Of a stretch of 64,000 nucleotides of DNA, positions 11,720 through 22,572 are shown one piece after another. The DNA comes from Maratus speciosus (lineage: Eukaryota > Arthropoda > Arachnida > Araneae > Salticidae). Position 1 is the stretch's first letter. Every line of letters begins with the position of its first letter. The position numbers and the translations under genes were made by a program. The notes beneath the pieces were generated by a model. That model saw only the letters and a program-made list of their open reading frames with translations, did not search any database and had not been told where the DNA came from. The DNA lies in contig OZ010787.1 in assembly GCA_963932465.1 (NCBI GenBank), positions 30,508,087 to 30,572,086 on the forward strand, given 5' to 3'.

Positions 11720-12247
11720 CAATTAATTTACGGAAATATTTATCAAGAAGTTGCTACACCTCAATAATTATCTTATTTAATATCTGAAGATATACTGGAA
11801 TTTTAAATAATAATAATGTCAAACTTAGATATATTTTTTCATTAAAATTGATTAAATAAATCTATAGTTATAACTTTTTTCGTAAAATATTTACAAAAAT
11901 AATCAGATTAATTAACCAAAAATACTCTTATGGAAATATCACAATTTATTATAAAAGCAACGTATTAAATGTATTACGGTCCTCTCTGTAAATGGAAAGG
12001 CTTTTGCAGTAGAAACGGTTTCATATAACTTAAAAAAAAAAGAAAAGAAAAGAAAAGCTATTCCTATGTAAATGATTTAGAAAATTTCCACTTTTTGAAA
12101 ATATTTAGCTTCGACTATTTATCTAGTCTTTCTAAATTTGACAGAGCAGAAGTACATTAAATAAACATTTATTAATAGACAGTGTAAATAAATTTTATAT
12201 TAAATTTTCTCCAATGGTACCTACAAGTACCGTCAGTGCATAAAGAG
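11720..12247. other. No gene; P-family end at 12205-12251
   Basis: AT-rich. At the right edge, palindrome GGTACCTACAAGTACC then exactly 16 bp and TTAA (12248-12251) is the palindrome-bearing end of a P-type element whose other end I cannot find. Confidence 0.45.
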
Positions 12248-12332
12248 TTAACCCTCTCGCTGCTTAATTTTTTTATTAAAATAGCTTCAAAATGCTTGGT
12301 TGAACAAAAAGTTCTGGGAAATTTGCGAAAGT

Positions 12333-12800
12333 TGCGTAATTATGCACAAATCAACAACAAAAGCAACAAGGACTATCCTTCAAAGTAGAGACATCACTGT
12401 CCACGACTTTCTGCCATCGTCCTGCCAGATTCCGGATTTGCTAGAAGTTCCATGGCAGCTCCTTGGAATCGAAAAACTCTTGACACGCTTCTTCAACTTC
12501 ATTAACCCCTTTAGGAGCAAAGCACTTCTGTTGCTAAAATGTTAAAATGATTGGCTGACGCCGGTATTTATGAACAACTTTATATGAAACTAAGCAACAG
12601 CTTTTCTTCGCTTGCATTATATGAAACAAAATTTAGTTTCTAAATTCTGGTGTGAATGTGGTATTTGGGAATTAAAAGTAAGTGGTATATAACATATACC
12701 GGTGCCCTTCAAGGGGTTTTAAAGGATTCAAATCGGCGGCCCTTGGAAAAGTGCTGCCTTGATCTAAAGAGGCCATAATCAGATTCCTGAACTCCCATAC
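12333..12800 (-). pseudogene. Mariner transposase C-terminal remnant
   Basis: On the minus strand, with frameshifts, I read SDYGLFRSRQHFSKGRRFES, then across element Q2 EVEEACQEFFDSKELPW, then GRWQKVVDSD. These resemble the end of mariner transposases (PSDYHLF...KHLxGRRF...EVxxAVxEFF...RWxKVV). The N-terminal and first catalytic parts are absent. It lies inside R1, so the mariner arrived in or was carried with R1, and Q2 came later. Confidence 0.55.
12502..12722 (+). mobile_element. TTAA element Q2
   Basis: Starts TTAA-CCCCTTTAGGAGC. Palindrome GGTATATAACATATACC at 12684-12700 near the right end, followed by GGTGCCCTTCAAGGGG and TTTTAA. The last four bases suggest a small change at the original TTAA. 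Splits the mariner remnant. Confidence 0.8.
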
Positions 12801-13081
12801 AGATATACCACTAGTACTCCTATATTGGATACAAATTCTGGTAACTATTAGATTAAAAATTTCCCTGAACTTTTTGCTCAGCCTAATAATAAGAATAGCT
12901 TCTTTTCTCACCGATTTTTGAAAACAAAATTTTTTGTCTAATTTAACCGGGGAAAATGATCCGATTAAATAAGGCGAAATTTACAAAACAAAAAAATAAT
13001 AACTGGTGGGAATAATCAAGGAGGATTAATTAGACGGAAAAATGCATGCCCGAGAAAATCTCGAGTTGCGCAGCGAGAGAG

Positions 13082-13306
13082 TTAACACGTTCACGCCGGC
13101 GCGGTGGGTTACATTCGACTGTCTCAGAGTTGGTAATTCTCCGGCTTTTTGCACACCACAGTTATTTTAGAGAAAATGTTGTTCCTTTAAATCGCCCAAT
13201 TACTCTAATTAAATAAAACAATATTTTCAGTATGAACCAAAGGCCGGATATTTGCCGGCTCTGAGACTGTCGAGTGTGACCCAACGTGCCGGCGTGAACG
13301 TGTTAA
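13082..13306. mobile_element. TTAA element T, long GC-rich ends
   Basis: 225 bp. Both ends read TTAA-CACGTTCACGCCG inward, with matching sequence for about 50 bp, including CGACTGTCTCAGAG and GCCGGC. It shares its left TTAA with R1 and its right TTAA with Q3. Much more GC-rich at its tips than neighbouring elements. Confidence 0.85.
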
Positions 13307-13519
13307 ACTAGCAGGGGCAAATTACTTCTATTCATGAAATGCTGAAATGAGTGAACGACTCCGAAATTTACAGACAAATTTATTTCAAAATAAGCAGAAG
13401 CTTTTGTTCATATAGTTAATAAAAGGAAATTTTTCATTCCAATATTCCGGTGCCAGTGTAACATTTAGAAATTAAAATAAAGAGGTCCAAAACGGAACCA
13501 CCGCCCTCGAAGGGGTTAA
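13303..13519 (+). mobile_element. TTAA element Q3
   Basis: Shares its left TTAA with T and ends CCCTCGAAGGGG-TTAA (13516-13519). Interior GAAATGAGTGAACGACTCCG and the TTCCGGTGCCAGTGTAAC block align with Q4 and Q2. Confidence 0.8.
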
Positions 13520-13557
13520 CTGGAATTATATCTCTAAAACTAACGGTTTAGGAATTA

Positions 13558-15187
13558 TACCGGGTGGTCATAAAATAAGTATCCCTATTTGGAGCTGTCT
13601 GTAGCTTGAAGGAATAACTCGAATGAAACCAAAATCGGTACACATACTGTTCAAGAAGGGGGAAGAAGAATGGAACAATAAAAAAAGATAGTTGCAATAA
13701 TCGGTAACAGATTGCGCTATAGGTCCTGTCGGTGCAAACGCCGTTGTAATCATTAGTAAAATCAAAACGTGGTCATTTCTGCCATTAATGTTGTACAACA
13801 TGGCTCTCAGTTTACCAGATCGCGCTTTAATTTTAAAACTATTCTACGTTAACAGTTCAAACAGTGCAGCTGCTTTACGTGAATTTAGGCGTGTGAAAGG
13901 AATGCGTAAAGGAAAAGGTCCTTTGACAACGTGTGCAGTGAGAAGAATGGTAAAAAAATTCGAGGAGACTGGATCGTTTACTGTAAAATGTGGTAGAGGG
14001 AGGAAACCAGTACTTCTCCGCATTCAAGAAGAAATTAATATTGCAATTGTGGAGTCATCAGAGACTCAGGAAGCCGGTCCTAGTGCACGTGGGGTTGCCC
14101 GAAATTTGGATATTCCATATGCTACTGTTCGAAAAGTCCTACGAAAGGTTATCCAATTTTATTCGTATAAAATTAGTTGTGATCAACAATTGTTACAAGG
14201 TGACGCGCAGCAGAGACTGGATTTTGCTTTAAAGATTTTAGCAGGAATGGAGGTGGATGATGCCTTCCTCTGGAAGATTTTATGAAGGGGGGATGAAGCC
14301 CATTTTGGTATGAATGGGACAGTCAATACGCAGAACTGTAGAATATGGGCTTCAGAGCCACGAACTGTTATTCACAAAATACCCCTCCACTCTCCAAAAG
14401 TCACTGTGTGGTGTGGCTTTACTGCAAGTTTTATTCTTGGTCCTTATTTTTTTGAGGAGTTACGACCAACAGGCCTTGTAACGTTTTCAGTTACTGCACA
14501 AAGATACCTGCGCATGTTACAGACTTTTGTAGCTCCTCAGCTGCAGCAAAGACAGTGTCTGTCTGAAACAATTTTTATGCAAGATGGAGCCCCGCCCCAT
14601 ATTGAGCGAGCAGTACAATAGTTGTTACGGCAACATTTCACAGACGATAGAGTAATAAGCCGGTATTTTCGTATGACGTGGCCTTCTCGATACCCTGATC
14701 TGACGCCATGTGATTTTTGGCTTTGGGGGCACATAAAAGCTATTGTGTACCGTGGAGGTGTCGCAAACCTCAATGACTTAAAAGATCGCATATCACAACA
14801 TGCGCGAAACATCACTCCTGATGCATTGCATTCCGCAGTTGAGCACGTCGTCCACCGCCGGGATTGTGTCTTGCAGCACAATGGTCATGTGGAACCTGAA
14901 CTTGATCGGCACCGCCATGCGAAATATTAACCCCATTCACTGTGAACATTTCCAATAAATTAGGTATGCCATCGGGTTTTGTGCCTTAATTCTTTGTTCT
15001 TGTATTGCACATTACATTTCAAACACAAAAGCGCCATCTGTCGGCGATTATTGCTATTATTTTTTTTTGTTCCAGTCTCCTCTCCCCATCTCAAATATTA
15101 TGTGTACAAATTTTGGCTTCATTCGGGTTATTCCTTCAAGCTACAGACAGCTCCAAATAGGGATACTTATTTTATAACCACCCGGTA
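13558..15187 (+). mobile_element. Mariner-like element with TA duplication
   Basis: 1.63 kb bounded by TA at 13558-13559 and 15186-15187. Inverted termini start CCGGGTGGTCATAAAATAAG and match for about 75 bp at both ends, including GGAGCTGTCTGTAGCTTGAA. It encodes the pseudogene 13788-14930. TA duplication and DDxD transposase place it in the IS630-Tc1-mariner group. Confidence 0.9.
13788..14930 (+). pseudogene. DDxD mariner-like transposase, two stops
   Basis: One reading frame of about 380 codons broken only by TGA at 14283-14285 and TAG at 14619-14621; no frameshift is needed. The likely start is the ATG at 13800. The N-terminus (LKLFYVNSSNSAAALREF, then KFEETGSF) fits the DUF4817-type helix-turn-helix. 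The DNA-cutting core shows D in GDEAHF (14292), D in FMQDGAPPH (14583) and D in LTPCDFWLWG (14712). I count 42 residues between the second and third. The enzyme would excise and insert at TA. Two single-base stops with otherwise intact motifs indicate fairly recent inactivation. Confidence 0.85.
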
Positions 15188-16158
15188 TATTAGTCAATGA
15201 TAAGTTGAGACACCCTATATAATGTTTGTCCTGCCATAAATTTAGCAAGGAATCTACGATATTCAATTTTTTTTCACTAGAAAGGGATTGATGATGATGA
15301 TAGTAGGGTATACGTGACATAGATGGTTTTCAAGTAAACAAAAATGGTCTCTTTATCCACCGCCAGTGTTTTCTTCTGCATTTCTAACTTTTGTAAAATC
15401 AGAAAATATCTACGGAATTTAAATATCCTCTTAAAGCACAGAGTGTAACGTTACGTTTAAAAAAATCACTGTACAAATTTTCTAATTGTTAATTTTATAC
15501 AGAGAAATGACAAAAATGTTTCAACATGATTGTCTACTGAATATCAAAGGCGAACGCTTAGTCGTTAAATGTTAATGTTATTAAAAACAGAATGTTACAA
15601 AAAAACATTTATGTGCCTAATAATTCTCGCAAAATATACTAACTGCAGTTCATGTGTCTATAAAAACTAACGTTTGTATTTAAATTAAAGTTATTCATAC
15701 ACAGAAAATAATCTCTTGAAGTGAGATTTATTATTATTATATAATATTTAAAATGTAATTTAATATGTAACCCAAGGACGAGCATCTTTTACACTTCTTT
15801 TAATTCTTCGGCACTAGTGTTTTCCACGTTGTAAATTGAATTTTTTAATCGCTCAAAATTTGGGATTCGATAATGTGACAATTTCCAAACTAAAATATTG
15901 GTATTCAAATTTAAAAGTTTTGTTCGCCATTCATGGCAAGTTTTTTTGCCGGTCAGCTTTAATGAGTTAAATATGTTATTATATAATATTTTTCATTGTA
16001 CTATGCCTTATGTCCCACTATACCTCGTAAATGCGGTATAGTGAGACATATTTTTAGATTTAAAAAGTATTTTTTTTGAGGACTTCAGACTTTTGCTTTA
16101 AGAAAATTAATAAATGAAAATAGAGAGTTTAGGTGCATTCACGAACATTTCATGTAGA
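15188..16158. other. No gene; one strong short hairpin
   Basis: AT-rich. TATGTCCCACTATACC (16009-16024) and GGTATAGTGAGACATA (16035-16050) form a 16-bp stem with one mismatch and a 10-nt loop. No TTAA or target duplication at its edges, and no second copy seen. Confidence 0.4.
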
Positions 16159-16573
16159 TTAACACTAGAACGCCCGGAAATTTTGCTTAAGTTTCATAAA
16201 AATTCTTCACACCAGACATTATATTTAAGATTATTTAATTGATTTATTGATACAATTGAGTGGTTTGAAATTTAACTTATTTTACGAAAGAATTTCTCGT
16301 TCAAATTGACATTTAACCCCTTAATTCTCGCTCCCGTCAATATCACGGCCTGGGGTGTCGTTCGTTATTTCTCATTCCCGTCATATTTCCGGGCTGGAGA
16401 TTTATTGCATGAAAAAACTTCTGAAACCCGAAAAATTTAACTGGCATGTCGGTATGATGTCTTTGAATATTGCCCTTTGGGTTTGGGTTTTGTGCTTACT
16501 GTAATGTTGGGCTTTGTATTGCATGTTTCGAAATATGTAACACTCAAAAAATTTTTACTAATCAAAATTTAAT

Positions 16574-18429
16574 GTTTCTAAACTCATGGTGCAAACTTTA
16601 AGGGTAGGTAGAGCGCACAGTAACAATCATTTATTGTATAAGAACGTATGGGACCAAGTGACGTATTAAGGTAAAAACACCAGGAGGGCAATTAGGCCCC
16701 TTTTTTTAATTTTCAAAATTTCTCATTCATACAAGAAAATTTTTATGCTATCCTTTTCTTGACATTTCATAATTACTTAATAATAAAATTCTTCCTTGTT
16801 TGATTATTTTTGATATGAATCGAAATTTTTGAATAAAAAAATGTGCAAAACTGGCAAACTTATCAAACAAAATACATGAATAAAAAAGATAAAATGTTTA
16901 TTTACAATCTAGTTTACAAGTAAATAATAATGGATACAATAATATTACAATATGTGTTCAAAATTGCCCCCACCAAGTGTGATACATGCTTCGCAGCGTC
17001 GGTGGAACGATTGGAGTACACTTCTAAAGATGTCCGGCATTTCCCGCACACGTGCATCAGTTTCAGATATGCGAGATACTAGATTTTCGTCTGAGTCAAC
17101 TGGAGTCTCATAAACAAGACTCTTCAGATGTCCCCATGAAAATAAATCAAGGCTGGATAATTCGGGAGATCGCGGTGGCCAAGGACCTGGTCCACCACGC
17201 CCAATCCATCGCGTCCCAAATGTGGCATTCAGGTAAATGCGCACATCAGTGGTGAAGTGCGCAGACGCTCCATTATGTTGAAACAACATCCGGTTACGAA
17301 TGGCGACCGGAACATCTTGCAGCAGTTCTGGTAAAACCTGTTGCAAAAAATAAGGTAAGAGCGACCATCCAGCCTCTTTGGTAGTAGGTATGGGCCAATC
17401 AAATAATTATTAACAAACCCGCCCACAAATTCACAGAAAACCGTTGTTGATAAGCATGTGGCCGCGTTGCATCTAGATTATCTGTTGCCCAAAGATGGAA
17501 ATTGTGCGCATTAAATACACCCTCGCATGTAAATACTGCCTCATCTTTAAATAGAATATGAGCAGTAAAGTCTGGCTGAAATACATGTTGCTGCAAAACC
17601 CACTGGCAAAAGTTCAACCGCAGAAGATAGTCTTCCGGATTCAAAGTTTGTACACGTTGAAAACGGAAGGGATGAAATCGATTTTCATTTAACACCCTCC
17701 AAACGGTCGGATGACTCACACCTAAATTCTGTGCAACAGCTTTTGTAATTGATTCGGGCCTTTCGGTCACAAAATTCAAAAAAATTCCTTCCAGGCTTGA
17801 ACTGCGTGCAGCACTTTCCGGCCCAGTTTCCTGTCTGGTGACGTGGAAAGAACCTGTTTCAGAAAACTGACGGTGTAAACGCTGAAACATTCTATGATCA
17901 GGCATTCTTATGCGAGGAAACTGCTCCTGATACATTCGTAGGGCAGCTCTGGCGTTGCCATTTGCACGACCATACATGAAATGCATGTCGGCATTTTCGG
18001 CATATGTAAAGTCTTCCATGACGAACGATACAAGAATTAAAATTGGCGATTTCTTCTACTTGAATGCATGGTATTGAACGGCGACCAGTCACTTAGTGCC
18101 CTCTACCGCCAGTGGAATCAACCAAAAACTCCATTTCTATTTCAAAAAATTTCTATTTCTATTTTCAATTCAAAAAATTTCGAATTCACACCAAAAACTT
18201 TTCAAAGAAGAATTTTATTATTAAGTAATTATGAAATGTAAAGAAATGGATAGCATAAAAATTTTCTGGTATGAATGAGAAACTTTGAAAATTAAAAAAT
18301 GGGCCTAACTGCCCTGGTGCTTTTACCTTAATACGTCACTTGGTCCCATACATTCCTATACAATAAATGATTGTTACTGTGTGCTCTGCCTGCCCTTAAA
18401 GTTTGTACCATGAGTTTAGAAACACCCTG
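16574..18429 (-). mobile_element. Mariner-like element with about 240-bp TIRs
   Basis: Inverted repeats GTTTCTAAACTCATGG... at 16574-16805 and the complement at 18195-18429; the right tip is complete (CAGGGTGTTTCTAAAC inverted), while the left has lost about six terminal bases. The TIRs carry GGGACCAAGTGACGTATTAA. The element encodes the pseudogene 16945-18019 and lies inside B1. Confidence 0.85.
16945..18019 (-). pseudogene. DDxD mariner-like transposase, frameshifted
   Basis: Starts MEDFTYAENADMHFMYGRAN with a DUF4817-type N-terminal region (RMYQEQFP, then QFSETGSF) and a second helix-turn-helix region (GVSHPTVWRVL). The core shows D in LFKDEAVFT, then after two frameshifts near 17350-17430 the segment LIGPYLLPKRLDGRSYL and QHNGASAHF. 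There the usual catalytic D is N (codon 17272-17274). The third D is in SPELSSLDLFSWGHLK. I count 41 residues between the second and third positions. Frameshifts and D-to-N both make it inactive. It is related to, but clearly distinct from, the transposase at 13788. Confidence 0.85.
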
Positions 18430-18919
18430 TCTATATTATTTGTAAAAATGTGTGTGATGATGATAAATAAAGATCTAATCTGTGAAAAATAAAGGTTTTA
18501 TTCGCATTAATTTGTACGGTGTAAAACAAACATTAAGACACAGAATTCTCGCATCAAGGCTTTCTACAAATATGAATTTTTTCCATATCTTTTTTTCGCC
18601 TTAAAAAAACTAATTGCATATTTTATTTAGAAAACTTATAATCATTCAATTTCTGTAATAAAATAAATAGGTACTTTTTTGATGGTTTTTCCAAATATTA
18701 AGCGACTGTGAAGGGTTAATCGCATGGTCGGAGTCGAATCGACTCCTTCCGGGCGTTCTAGTGTTAATCTAGAAATTTCAAAAATAAAAATAAAACAATT
18801 CAAAATAGGTCCACTGTGATGCACAGACAATCACACGCACACACAAAATATGTATATATATATATAGTTAAAACATTCCAATAGTAATTTCAAACATTAC
18901 CACAAACTGTAAACTTTAA

Positions 18920-19127
18920 TTAACCCTAGAACTACCGGAAATTTTACTCAAGTTTTATAAAAACATTCTACACCAGAATTTGTACTTAAAACTATTTAAT
19001 TTGTTTATTTAACTTATTATTGTCTGATTTATACATTTAGTTTGTTTTGAAGAAATTTCTGGTTTGAATAAATATTTTGAATGTACATGTCGGGTCCATT
19101 GGACCCTTCTGGTAGACAGAGGGTTAA
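18920..19127 (-). mobile_element. TTAA element C2, diverged
   Basis: 208 bp, TTAA at 18920-18923 and 19124-19127. Inverted copy of C1/C3 with many substitutions; the palindrome is reduced to CGGGTCCATTGGACCC. Ends CCCTAGAACTACC and CCCTCTGTCTACC. Confidence 0.85.
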
Positions 19128-19459
19128 AGTACAAAATTAACTGAACTATACCAAAAAAGAACTATATTTTAACTTAATAAACAATTTCTAAGTAACACAA
19201 CATAACCGACTATTACTTAAACAAAATCAACCATAAGAAACAAGACAAATAACTAACTAAAAATGGAGACAGGTTGCGTGGCTTATGACACCCTAATGCA
19301 CGGTTAAAACTGTTTTTAAGCATGCAACATTCTCCAGATTTACCTGTCGAGACCATACTGAAAAAACGAAAGAAACAAGATAAAAATTAAACGAAACCGA
19401 CCGACCGAAATCAATCAATATCAAAAGCGATCTGTTTCCACTAGACACACACATATATA
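19128..19459. other. No gene seen
   Basis: Short AT-rich spacer with a dinucleotide AT tract just before 19460. No paired element ends recognised. Confidence 0.4.
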
Positions 19460-20680
19460 TACAGGGTGCAAAGGAAAGTCCCTTTAACCTGAAAATACTT
19501 GCGAATGGAGAGAGCTACAGCTATACAAGTGAGGTAACGGTGCAGAAAAGCGACTATGTCCAACCTAATGCAAACGACAGCTGCATCCCTAGTGACGAAA
19601 TTTGGAAGATAGCCATTGCAAATCGAAAACGAAAGAGATAGAGCGAATTTTCCAATTAGAAAGTTTTAGAGCATCAATTAATTAGTACGGAACGACATTT
19701 GGTTCACACGGATAAGATAAATCGTCACATGCATACCCAAAAATATCCGAAATCGACGAGCGACGAATCTACTTTGCCTATTAACATTCCGGAAATGTAG
19801 CAGTGCATAATTGCAGATTGTGACGTTGTACTGTGCTGTAATGTCTGTAAAGATTTCATTTCCAGTATATTTAAAATTTTAGAATAACCATTTCAGGGCC
19901 AGAAGAATTCTGTTCGTAAACAGATGAAATAATTGATTGACACCAGAATATTCAAACGAATTTCTCTTAAAACAAAAACCCGCTAATTTGCACTTTCATT
20001 ACGAAAGCAAAATTTTATTAAAATATTCTTGGTGCCATTTGTCAGTTTTGGAATTAAAATTAAGTGACTAGACCGTCTAGCCACAGCTATTGAAAGGGCT
20101 AAATCTATGTCGTCGTATTGAAGAGGCTTGCAATAGACGTTCCATTCTGAGAAATGTGCATGCAGAATTACTCCCACGAATACAAACGTGTATCGTGAGC
20201 AATGGCGAACTTTTTAAACATACTGAATATTACCTTTTTATCACTTTGAGACAGTTTGTCTTTTTTTGTGTGATGATATCAAAATGTATTGAGATAAGTA
20301 AGTATTTATAGCATAAATTGTGCGTATACCTTCATACTTCTGACTACGTTTACATAAAATGTTTACACAAATTGGAGTGCATCGATTTCGGACGTTTTTG
20401 GGTAAACAGGCGAATATTTATCTTATCCATATAAACCAAATGTCGTATTCTTCTAATTAATTGATGCTTTAAAACTTTCTAACTGGAAATTTTGCTCTAT
20501 CTCTTTTCGTTTTAGATATGCAGTGACTATCTTCCAAATTTCGCCACTAGACGGCGCTGCTGTCGTTTTCATTAAATTGGGCGTAGTCGCTTTACTACAC
20601 CGTTACCTCACTTGCATAGCTGTAGTTCTCTCCGTTCACAAGTATTTTAAGGTTAAAGGGACTTTCCTTTGCACCCTGTA
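19460..20680. mobile_element. TA-flanked long-TIR element (CAGGGTGCAAAGG)
   Basis: TA duplication at 19460-19461 and 20679-20680. Inverted arms of about 330 bp start CAGGGTGCAAAGGAAAGTCC. The centre (about 19780-20340) has no transposase and is occupied by element D1. Termini and TA target fit a non-autonomous Tc1/mariner relative. A lone copy of the first 30 bp of the terminus is at 35620-35649. Confidence 0.85.
19881..20103 (-). mobile_element. TTAA element D1
   Basis: Inverted member of the D/L family. Right end (inverted) CCCTTTCAATAGC, spacer TGT, then G-CTAGACGGTCTAG. Interior GACACCAGAATATTCAAACG and TTTTATTAAAATATTCTTGG shared with D2. TTAA flanks are mutated (ATAA/CTAA). Confidence 0.7.
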
Positions 20681-20814
20681 TAGATATGTGTGTGTGTGTG
20701 CATATAATAACATCAATGTCCATTATTGACTCATACGTACATGGATATTTATCAAATTCAGAAAAATAATTACTTTTTTGCTCGCTTAAGAATAGAGTTA
20801 TGAATAAAGAGGAG

Positions 20815-21325
20815 GGACATATAGTGTACTGTCTACCAGTTGCGAGTGAAGTAACTGAGGAGGTTGTCACAAGATGGCGGCTGTTTTTTTTTTTTTTTTT
20901 TTTAAATCGGATCTCCAGTTTCTGATTACCGCCAGGGCAAATGTCCCACCAGTAAGACTGAAGAAAAAATTTCGTCTTAATTAAGCGTCTTATTCACGAA
21001 TTTTTTTTTCTCAAAAATATCGTAAAAATTTATATTTGTTTTTACTGGTGTCAGTATGCCTTGTAAAACTGCCAGTTTCATTCCCTAGTTGTAACAATAT
21101 GGCGGAAACGCAGAGCCTAACTACCGCCAAAGTAAACTCCTAACAGTAAAAATGAAATCTGTTTCTACGATTATTTATGACTGAAATTTTGTAACAATCA
21201 GGCGTTTAAATATGTTGAAAATTTCTGTATAAATGTACTGGTGGAAGTTTCCACTGGATGTAAACAATTACTGCGATAGCGGTTCGGTTGAAGCTTCAGT
21301 ATTTTAAGGCTATGTCAGTTCCTCT
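20815..21325 (+). mobile_element. Dispersed repeat J1
   Basis: About 500 bp matching 41330-42098. Contains two inverted sub-blocks bordered by CCCACCAGTAA/TTTACTGGTG and a repeated ATGGCGG motif (after TCACAAGATGGCGG and CAATATGGCGGAAACGC), with a T20 run at 20885-20904. No end duplication determined. Confidence 0.6.
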
Positions 21326-21983
21326 TTATTAATAGTTCCATGGTGTTAAGAAATAATGTGTTTTGATCGTTACTTTAGAAGCATCTACCAAAAACACAAA
21401 TTCTGCATTGAAGGCAGTTTTACATGTTTATGAGACTGCTCTGTTTAATTGTAAAATAAGAATAAGTGTAATAATGCTTTTTATGTGCAGAAGATGAGTA
21501 AAATGAATTAATGACATGTGACTGATTTTAATATCAATAATTTTTTGATAAGAAATATGGTATCTATATTTTCCAAAGTTTAAAATATATGTTAAATAGA
21601 TTTCCACTTAAATTCCTAAAGTTGATTCACTTTAAATTCGAACAATACTACTGACAACCTTTCGATTTTCCCTTTCATTTCTCAAATCTCTATTTTCTGG
21701 AAGTAATTACGTTTAAAAACTCTTGAGACCTTTATTTCTACACGACCAATTTCAGAAGATTATATAAATTCTCAAAGCGGTAAGGACTTACTTTACATAT
21801 GGAATCTTGTGAATTTTAAACTGTTCTCGGAAAATGTAGTTCTGACTTTCTTGTATTTTTTTAAATTACATTTATCTTTAAACAAAAATTTAATTTTATG
21901 ACTTCATTAAAGCTTTATAGGTAGTCTTTGATAATTTTTATTGAAAAAAGGAAATATATTAACACTTATAAAAGAAAAAATGC
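21326..21983. other. No gene seen
   Basis: AT-rich stretch without paired element ends or coding similarity. Confidence 0.4.
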
Positions 21984-21987
21984 ATAC

Positions 21988-22168
21988 ACATGGTTCGTAC
22001 GGATACCGTTATTTTTCCAAGAAAACTACCAGTATCTTTTTATAGAAAGAGAAATCTAGGTTACACGCGCAAAATTTCGCCTTCTTTTAAGAAGAGATTT
22101 TTTTCAAGATAATACTGGTGCAGAAAAAATTTCTGGTCTGCAAAATTCAAGGAGGCGTATGAACCATG
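21988..22168. mobile_element. Inverted-repeat element W2
   Basis: Ends CATGGTTCGTACGGATACC and (inverted) CATGGTTCATACG. Interior TTTTTATAGAAAGAGAAATC and the core TTTCGCCTTCTTTTAAG match W3 and W4. Confidence 0.65.
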
Positions 22169-22572
22169 ATTCAATAACTACAAGTCATATTAACGAAGTG
22201 TTTGTGCATTTTAAAAATCCAAAAATTAAGAAAAACAGAACGTTTCGCTCTGAAAATATAGGGAGTGGATTATTTTGCTAACACGATAAAAAATCTTGAA
22301 ATCGTAATACTTCTAATTTTTTGAAAAATTTATAATCTCAGTAATTATCTACGGAGTACCCTTTAATGCTGCTTCGGGCCGTGATAACAACGTATATTTG
22401 TCAAAGGCGGAATTCTACAAGTTTCTGCATTATTGGGCAACATAAGGCCACGGAATTGAGGTAGTGATGTCGGCGTTCTACTTGATTATCATTTTATTAT
22501 TTTTATTTCAAATGAAAATCAAATTTCGAAGTAATTGCTTAAAAGGCGCAAAGGCCAACATAGTGAAAAAAA

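Larger units (their letters stand above)
12248..13085 (-). mobile_element. TTAA element R1 with internal insertions
   Basis: Ends CCCTCTCGCTGCT (left) and CTCTCTCGCTGCG (right, inverted). Near the right end, CCCGAGAAAATCTCGAG lies 16 bp inside the TTAA at 13082-13085. The interior holds a mariner transposase remnant, element Q2 and an S-like core (CACCGATTTTTGAAAAC, then GATTAAATAAGGCGAAA). R2 (51155-51470) is a shorter relative. Confidence 0.7.
16313..18719 (+). mobile_element. TTAA element B1, middle layer
   Basis: Left part 16313-16573 and right part 18430-18719 match B3 (51730-52292) across its length. Left end CCCCTTAATTCTC, spacer GCT, then CCCGT-CAATATC-ACGG. Opened by a mariner-like element; B3 shows the unoccupied sequence near 51985-52020. 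Confidence 0.8.
16159..18767 (+). mobile_element. TTAA element F3, outer layer of a nest
   Basis: Left part 16159-16312 and right part 18720-18767 together form a complete F element. Palindrome GGAGTCGAATCGACTCC at 18730-18746, 17 bp from TTAA 18764-18767. Opened at its central TTAA (compare the intact gacatTTAAtcaattgg in F2) by element B1. Confidence 0.85.

Noticed and set aside
14537..14881. 114-residue minus-strand frame
   Set aside because: Antisense shadow of the plus-strand transposase.
17052..17255. Plus-strand frame opposite the transposase
   Set aside because: Antisense shadow of the minus-strand transposase pseudogene.
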